Positions 6,003 through 9,830 of a stretch of DNA of 9,830 bases are shown here, piece after piece. Both the position numbers and the translations under genes were made by a program. The DNA is taken from NCBI GenBank assembly GCA_964453155.1, contig CAYVQU010000186.1:1-9830 (forward strand), read 5' to 3'. Each line of letters starts with the position of its first letter. Position 1 is the first letter of the stretch. Source of the stretch: CAYVQU01 sp964453155. Its GTDB lineage: Bacteria > Chloroflexota > Anaerolineae > Anaerolineales > UBA11858. The notes beneath the pieces are model-generated. The model made no database searches, was not told the origin of the DNA, and was given only the letters and a program-made list of their open reading frames with translations.

Positions 6003-7452
6003 ACATCATTGCGCGTCCCAACCGTTCGATGCCGGCGGAGATTTTTTCAGAAGAATTCGTCGCGAAATTAAGGCGAATAAATTGATACCCGTTTTTCGAG
6101 TGGACATAAAAATCTGACCCTACCGCGAAAGAGACACCGCGTTCCAGGGCTGGACTCAGTAATTGACGGGCGGAAATTCCAGGGGGTAACCGCAACCAAA
6201 TAAATAAGCCCCCTTTTGGGGTTTGAAACGCAATTTCGGGCGGTAAAAAACGCCCTAAGGCTCGCGTCATTGCGTCCCGCCGGGTCCGATATTTTTGGAC
6301 CGCTTTTCGCAGGTGAGACTGATACCGCCCGACGCTTACAAAGGCCTCCAAAGCCTGCTGCATCAAATTCGAAGTCGCCAGATCAATCACACTTTTATAG
6401 CCGACGAGATGCTCGTAAATCGGACCATCCGCGACCAGAAATCCCACTCGCATCCCAGGCATCAACATTTTTGAGAAGGTGCTGGTGTAGATCACCCGCC
6501 CATCCGGGTCGAGGGATTTAAGCGCTGGTTGGGCCCGGCCACCATAGCGCAGATCACCAACAAAGTCGTCCTCCAAAATCGGGATATCATACCGCCCAGC
6601 TAGGTCCAACAAACCCCGGCGGCGATGGCCGCTCAAACAGGTTCCAGTGGGATTATGAAAATTAGGGATTACGTACATCAGCTTGGGGTTGTGCGCCTGA
6701 ACCAAGGCTTCCATTTGGTCAACACAGAGACCTTCGTCGTCCATCGGAACTGAAACAATGTTTAGATTTTGGGTCTCGAACAACCGCAAGGCACCGCCAT
6801 AAGTCGGTTCTTCTACTAAAACTGTGTCGCCGGGTTGTAACAAAAGTTGTGAAACCAAAGCGATGACCTGCTGAGACCCCCCGGTGATCAAAACCTGCTC
6901 AGGTTTGGTCTGCAACCCCTGGCGCGCCAAAACTTGTGAAATCGTCTTTCGAAGCGGCATAAAACCGCGCGGATCCCCGTACTCCAGGGCTGCGATCCCA
7001 TTTTCACGTAATACTGCCCCTAGCACTTTGCGAAAATCAGCCACCGGGAACATCTCGGCCGCACCAACACCGGTGCTAAAATCAATGAGGTCTGAGCCCA
7101 GCTCTAATCCTAGACTTTCTGTCTGCCGTAACACCGGATTTGGCAGAAAATCAACCGAATGCTGCCATTCTGGCCACGCGGTGGATGTATCGGTGCCACC
7201 GGCTTCAAAATCATAAGAAGCCAAGACAAAGGTGCCGCTGCCGACTTTTGAAGTTGTCAGGCCATCGGCTTCCAGTCCGGCATAGGCGGTCTCGACAGTG
7301 ATCCGATTCACGCCCAAATCGGCTGCGAGCGAACGAGTTGCCGGCAGCTTAGTATCTGCCGGGAGGGTTCCGGACAAAATTCCGGTCCGCAAATAATCCT
7401 CAATTTGGCGGTATAAAGGCACGTCAGAAGCACGATCAAGTGGAATACGCAT
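6001..7452 (-). CDS. MocR-family regulator (GntR HTH plus aminotransferase-like domain)
   Basis: This 483-residue protein joins a GntR winged helix (about 1-76; PLYRQIEDYLRTGI, KLPATRSLAADLGVNR, GLTTSKVGSGTFV) to a fold-type-I aminotransferase domain (about 120-483). The PLP residues are kept: NFHNPTG (N267), EDDFVGD (D295/D296), the Schiff-base Lys K328 in STFSK, and R460 in FIRLNFA for an amino-acid carboxylate. Such proteins (GabR, PdxR, TauR) bind PLP and usually act as regulators of amino acid, amine or vitamin B6 genes rather than as free enzymes. The ATG follows GGGAG (7461-7465) by eight bases. The gene points away from the EamA and aminotransferase pair beginning at 8069, which makes these its likely targets along with itself. 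A plain aminotransferase role is less likely but not excluded. Confidence 0.9.
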   Translation of the reverse strand: MRIPLDRASDVPLYRQIEDYLRTGILSGTLPADTKLPATRSLAADLGVNRITVETAYAGLEADGLTTSKVGSGTFVLASYDFEAGGTDTSTAWPEWQHSVDFLPNPVLRQTESLGLELGSDLIDFSTGVGAAEMFPVADFRKVLGAVLRENGIAALEYGDPRGFMPLRKTISQVLARQGLQTKPEQVLITGGSQQVIALVSQLLLQPGDTVLVEEPTYGGALRLFETQNLNIVSVPMDDEGLCVDQMEALVQAHNPKLMYVIPNFHNPTGTCLSGHRRRGLLDLAGRYDIPILEDDFVGDLRYGGRAQPALKSLDPDGRVIYTSTFSKMLMPGMRVGFLVADGPIYEHLVGYKSVIDLATSNLMQQALEAFVSVGRYQSHLRKAVQKYRTRRDAMTRALGRFLPPEIAFQTPKGGLFIWLRLPPGISARQLLSPALERGVSFAVGSDFYVHSKNGYQFIRLNFATNSSEKISAGIERLGRAMM

Positions 7453-7463
7453 TTCTCTATCTC

Positions 7464-7519
7464 CCAGGCCAATGGAGTATATGAATTTATTAGAAATTGG
7501 CTCTTCTTACCAGGCCAAT
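7464..7519. promoter_or_regulatory. Candidate MocR operator: two CCAGGCCAAT direct repeats
   Basis: CCAGGCCAAT occurs at 7464-7473 and 7510-7519, 46 bases apart, and an inverted half copy ATTGGC lies between them (7496-7501). MocR regulators such as GabR and PdxR are known to bind paired direct repeats, sometimes with an inverted one, near their own promoters. Here one repeat abuts the ribosome site and the other overlaps the predicted -10 box of the regulator gene, a layout that fits autoregulation. Confidence 0.5.
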
Positions 7520-7546
7520 TATGCTATAGAATTACGAAAATGAGAA
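7518..7546 (-). promoter_or_regulatory. Candidate promoter of the MocR gene
   Basis: On the minus strand TTCTCA (7546-7541, four of six) and CATAAT (7523-7518, five of six) are 17 bases apart. Transcription would start near 7511, inside the distal CCAGGCCAAT repeat. A second -10-like TATACT (7481-7476) has no matching -35. Confidence 0.35.
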
Positions 7547-7606
7547 GAACATGTGAGCGTCTATCCAAGGCCTACTGCATTTTTAGGTGAGTTTTGCGAA
7601 ACCACA

Positions 7607-7667
7607 CCCTTCGATACGACCAGAAGAACGCTGGTCTACTCAGGCCTGTCCTGAGCTTGTCGAAGGG
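7607..7667. repeat. Short palindromic element A (CCCTTCGA ends)
   Basis: The ends CCCTTCGA (7607-7614) and TCGAAGGG (7660-7667) are an 8-bp inverted repeat. Between them are two small hairpins: GACCAG/CTGGTC (7618-7623, 7631-7636) and CTCAGG/CCTGAG (7639-7644, 7650-7655). The motif CCTGAGCTTGTCGAAGGG resembles a dispersed intergenic repeat I recall from several environmental phyla, including Chloroflexota. It would fold as a three-way junction. It encodes nothing; it may be a REP-like or MITE-like remnant. Confidence 0.6.
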
Positions 7668-7740
7668 ATGCTACTTGTCAAAAAATAACTTAACAGAGCA
7701 CTACATTATGACACTGGTTGAATGACAAAACTAATAAAAC

Positions 7741-7818
7741 CACTGCAGAGACACCGAGCGCACAGAGATATACATGTTTTCCTAGAGAAAACCCAGCGAA
7801 CTTGGCGTCTCTGCGGTG
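7741..7818. repeat. Short palindromic element B (CACYGCAGAGAC ends)
   Basis: CACTGCAGAGAC (7741-7752) and GTCTCTGCGGTG (7807-7818) form a 12-base inverted repeat with one mismatch. In the middle GTTTTC/GAAAAC (7776-7781, 7787-7792) makes a small hairpin. The layout of purine-rich GAGACAC and ACAGAG words between such ends resembles another common dispersed intergenic repeat. It has no coding capacity. Confidence 0.6.
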
Positions 7819-7846
7819 CAACCCTGGTAATTTCCGTAAATCACGA

Positions 7847-7970
7847 TTTAACGTCATTGCGAGGCTGTTTTATCGCCGAAGCAATCTGACACAAGTGGTG
7901 GAGATTGCTTCGCTCCGCCCGAACGGCCAAACGTGTTTGGCTAGGTTCGAACGCTCGCAATGACGTTAAA
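7847..7970. repeat. MITE-like palindromic element C with 17-bp terminal inverted repeats
   Basis: The ends at 7847-7863 and 7954-7970 are perfect 17-bp inverted repeats (core AACGTCATTGCGAG). Inside are an 11-bp inverted repeat CGAAGCAATCT/AGATTGCTTCG (7877-7887, 7902-7912) and a hairpin GCCAAAC/GTTTGGC (7926-7932, 7935-7941). The words CGTCATTGCGAG and GAAGCAATCT are typical of a widely dispersed bacterial intergenic repeat. The 124-bp unit is the longest and best preserved of the three here. I see no flanking target duplication. Short open frames across it are by-products. Confidence 0.75.
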
Positions 7971-7996
7971 AACTGGAATCTGCAATTTACTGAAAT

Positions 7997-8025
7997 TGTT
8001 AGTTTTGTCAGTCGATCAGCAAAAT
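7997..8025 (+). promoter_or_regulatory. Weak candidate promoter of the EamA-aminotransferase pair
   Basis: TTGTTA (7997-8002) and CAAAAT (8020-8025) are 17 bases apart, each matching four of six consensus positions. It lies just right of repeat element C, about 45 bases before the preferred ATG. I see no copy of the CCAGGCCAAT repeat near it. Confidence 0.25.
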
Positions 8026-8068
8026 GACATCGGATTTGGATTTTCTCACCAAGCACCGAGATCACATT

Positions 8069-9003
8069 ATGAACCAACAATACAATTCAACCACCTCCAA
8101 AGGGTATTTCTTGGCCTTAGGTAGTTCGATTTCATTGGCCTTCACCGGGATTATCATTCGGCATCTGACCCAAACCTATCATATGCCAGCTATGGTTTTG
8201 GCGGGGTGGCGCAATTTGTTTGTAGCTTTGATCCTGATTGTGATCTTTCTGGTCTTCAGTCCAAATCAGCTGCCAGTGGCTCGCAAACATTGGACTTTTT
8301 TTGGGGCATACGGCTTGATCCTGGCTGGGTTTAACACCCTGTGGACATTGTCGGTCGCCCAAAACGGGGCGGCGGTCGCGACCGTCCTGGGGTATACGTC
8401 CGTCAGCTTTACGGCCCTTTTTGGGAAGTGGTTTTTGGGCGAGAAACTAGACTGGATCAAATTGACGGCCATCGGGCTGAGTTTATTGGGGTGCATTTTG
8501 GTCGCCAATGCCTGGGATCTGGCTGTATGGAACACCAATCCCATCGGTGTATTCACTGGTCTCCTCTCCGGTTGGGGTTATGCGGGGTATTCCCTCATGG
8601 GCCGGGTTGCTTCACAAAAAGGGCTTAATCCCTGGAAAACCCTGCTGTATGCTTTTGGGGCGGCAGCTGCAATTTTGCTCATGGTTAACTGCTCCCCGGT
8701 CTGCAACTACCCGGCAAAGCAACCACCCCTGAAGATCTATTGTGGCTCAGGTTTAATTGGGTTGGTTGGGGGTATCTATTTTTGCTGGCGGTCGGTCCGA
8801 CATTGTTGGGTTTTGGGTTATATAATGCCAGTTTGGGGTTTTTGTCTGCCAGTGTTACGAATCTCATTCTGACCACCGAACCCATTTTTACCGCGATCAT
8901 CGCATATTTTCTCCTGAATGAGTATCTGACGGGAATCCAACTCTTCGGGAGTGGATTAATCCTGGCCGGGGTTATCTTCTTGCGAATGAAAAACGGCCAG
9001 TAA
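8069..9003 (+). pseudogene. EamA/DMT-family transporter, broken by a one-base frameshift
   Basis: The sequence encodes a ten-helix EamA (drug/metabolite transporter) carrier, a family that moves amino acids and other small metabolites across the inner membrane. The first frame runs from the ATG at 8069 (MNQQYNSTTSKGYFLALG) through the first EamA repeat to MVN near 8689. Homology then continues in the next frame from LLPGLQLPGK to the stop at 9003, including GPTLLGFGLYNASL and TTEPIFTAIIAYFLLNE of the second repeat. In the original frame the tail becomes nonsense and ends at 8872. One added base between 8689 and 8729, which contains two CCCC runs, would give a 311-residue protein of normal length. 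So either one base is lost in the genome or this is a base-calling error. An ATG at 8024 is also in frame, but has no ribosome site and is not needed. Confidence 0.82.
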
Positions 9004-9024
9004 TTCGAAGTAAGAGGTTTCATC

Positions 9025-9830
9025 ATGAGCAATGTACTTAGATGTTCGGGTTATGGACTCGTCAAAACGGATATGGTGCGTGCTGAAGGTGCCTATCTTT
9101 TCGATTCTGATGGCAATCGCTATGTGGATTTTGAAGCTGGGGTGTGGGCCTTGGCGCTGGGGCATAATCACCCTCGCATTAATCATGTAATTCAATCCCA
9201 ACTCGATCAAATCAGCCATATTTCGTATCGGTATACAACCGATATCGTTGAAAAAGCGGCCCAACAGGTGATCGATATCACCGGTTTTGACGAGGGTCAA
9301 TGCGTTTTTTTAAGCTCTGGCAGCGAAGTGGTTGAGTTAGGGGTGCAGATTATTCGACATCTATCCCAAAAACCCCTATTGCTAACCTTACATGATTCAT
9401 TTTTAGCATCGTACGGTTCTGCTGGCCGGCGGGATCAAACCGAATGGTTTCTCTTCGATTGGCATAGCTGTGAAACTTGTCCAATCAGTCAAACTTGCGA
9501 CTCCGATTGTCCACAAATCCAGGCGATCCCCTGGGAAAAAATCGGCGGAATGGTATTCGAGCCAGGCAGCAGCTCGGGATTGATTAAATTCCCTCCGGCT
9601 GGACTCATCCGAATATTGAGTGTCTTTACCCGGAAATTCGCTGGGTTGCTAATGGCCAATGAGGTCACCGCGGGTCTGGGCCGAACCGGAAAATGGCTGG
9701 GTCATTTTCATTATTCATTTGATCCAGACACCATTGCAATGGGCAAAGGTCTGGGGAACGGATACCCTGTCAGTGTCCTGGCCCTAGATGCGGATATTGC
9801 TTTACAACTCAAATCTAAGGGATTTCATTA
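9025..9830 (+). CDS. Class III (omega) aminotransferase with four-Cys insert, partial
   Basis: An open frame of 268 residues runs off the window end. It is a PLP enzyme of the class III (ornithine/acetylornithine-like) group: DSDGNRYVDFEAGV and GHNHPRI near the N-terminus, SSGSE (97-101) for the cofactor phosphate, VFEPGSSSGL, GLGRTGKW, and MGKGLGNGYP with the Schiff-base Lys K241. Two features stand out. The usual DEVQTG motif reads NEVTAG, placing Asn (N213) where Asp normally holds the pyridine nitrogen. Residues 149-162 carry four cysteines (C149, C152, C158, C162) in a possible metal site. The usual family length is about 400-450 residues. AAGAGG (9012-9017) is seven bases before the ATG, and the gene starts 21 bp after the EamA gene, so they are probably one operon. 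The substrate cannot be assigned. Confidence 0.85.
   Translation, partial: MSNVLRCSGYGLVKTDMVRAEGAYLFDSDGNRYVDFEAGVWALALGHNHPRINHVIQSQLDQISHISYRYTTDIVEKAAQQVIDITGFDEGQCVFLSSGSEVVELGVQIIRHLSQKPLLLTLHDSFLASYGSAGRRDQTEWFLFDWHSCETCPISQTCDSDCPQIQAIPWEKIGGMVFEPGSSSGLIKFPPAGLIRILSVFTRKFAGLLMANEVTAGLGRTGKWLGHFHYSFDPDTIAMGKGLGNGYPVSVLALDADIALQLKSKGFH

Larger units (their letters stand above)
7453..8068. other. Long intergenic region between MocR and EamA genes
   Basis: This 616-bp gap carries the regulator's promoter and direct repeats at its left end, then the three palindromic elements, and finally about 100 bases before the EamA gene. The stretches 7547-7606 and 7668-7740 show nothing I can name. 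No plausible gene lies in the gap; the longest open frames run through the repeats and lack ribosome sites. Confidence 0.7.

Noticed and set aside
7607..7970. CRISPR array or group of tandem repeats
   Set aside because: The three elements differ in sequence and length, and each is an inverted rather than a direct repeat. No repeated spacer pattern exists.
7718..8080. Open frames 7718-7963 (+) and 7841-8080 (-) in the intergenic region
   Set aside because: Both run through palindromic elements B and C, have no ribosome site and give low-complexity, unrecognisable proteins. The inverted repeats explain the open frames.
8681..8697. Programmed -1 frameshift in the EamA gene
   Set aside because: There is no X-XXY-YYZ slippery heptamer or clear downstream stimulator at the switch point, and this transporter family does not use recoding. 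A base loss or sequencing error is simpler.
8685..9300. Minus-strand open frames over the EamA and aminotransferase genes
   Set aside because: They lie opposite sequences with clear family motifs and have no ribosome site or recognisable domain.

Overview
The window looks like ordinary chromosome of a Chloroflexota bacterium, probably of the Anaerolineae. This rests on a C-terminal YVYLPLVLR tail of the kind I associate with exported Chloroflexota proteins, on an intracellular cellobiose phosphorylase, and on short palindromic intergenic repeats of types I recall from such genomes. No database search was possible, so the taxonomy is inference. I see no phage, plasmid, transposase or CRISPR signature.

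Left part (1-3230): a DUF5680 protein (173-655, +) meets an MFS transporter (644-1906, -) tail to tail with a 12-bp overlap. Upstream of the transporter on the minus strand lie two tandem paralogues (2003-2578 and 2583-3179). Each has one N-terminal membrane segment followed by an exported four-cysteine domain. They look translationally coupled, and only the distal copy carries the YVYLPLVLR tail.

Middle (3300-7452): a strong sigma70-type promoter drives a tRNA with a CAT anticodon, which is followed at once by a terminator-like hairpin and then, after only a few bases, by the gene for a GH94 cellobiose phosphorylase. That gene converges on a MocR-type (GntR-HTH plus aminotransferase fold) regulator, and the two share a near-perfect bidirectional terminator.

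Right part (7453-9830): the long gap in front of the regulator holds a candidate MocR operator (two CCAGGCCAAT direct repeats) and three different short imperfect-palindrome elements side by side. Beyond them a two-gene plus-strand cluster begins: an EamA/DMT-family transporter with a one-base frameshift, then, 21 bp later, a class III aminotransferase cut by the window end. The aminotransferase carries an unusual four-cysteine insert and Asn where most family members have the cofactor-binding Asp. The regulator, transporter and aminotransferase plausibly form one amino-acid or amine metabolism and export module; this is inference from gene order.

I do not find a clear-cut new defence or mobile system. 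The best leads are the MocR/EamA/Cys-cluster-aminotransferase module, the tandem tailed exported proteins, and the tRNA-hairpin-phosphorylase arrangement.
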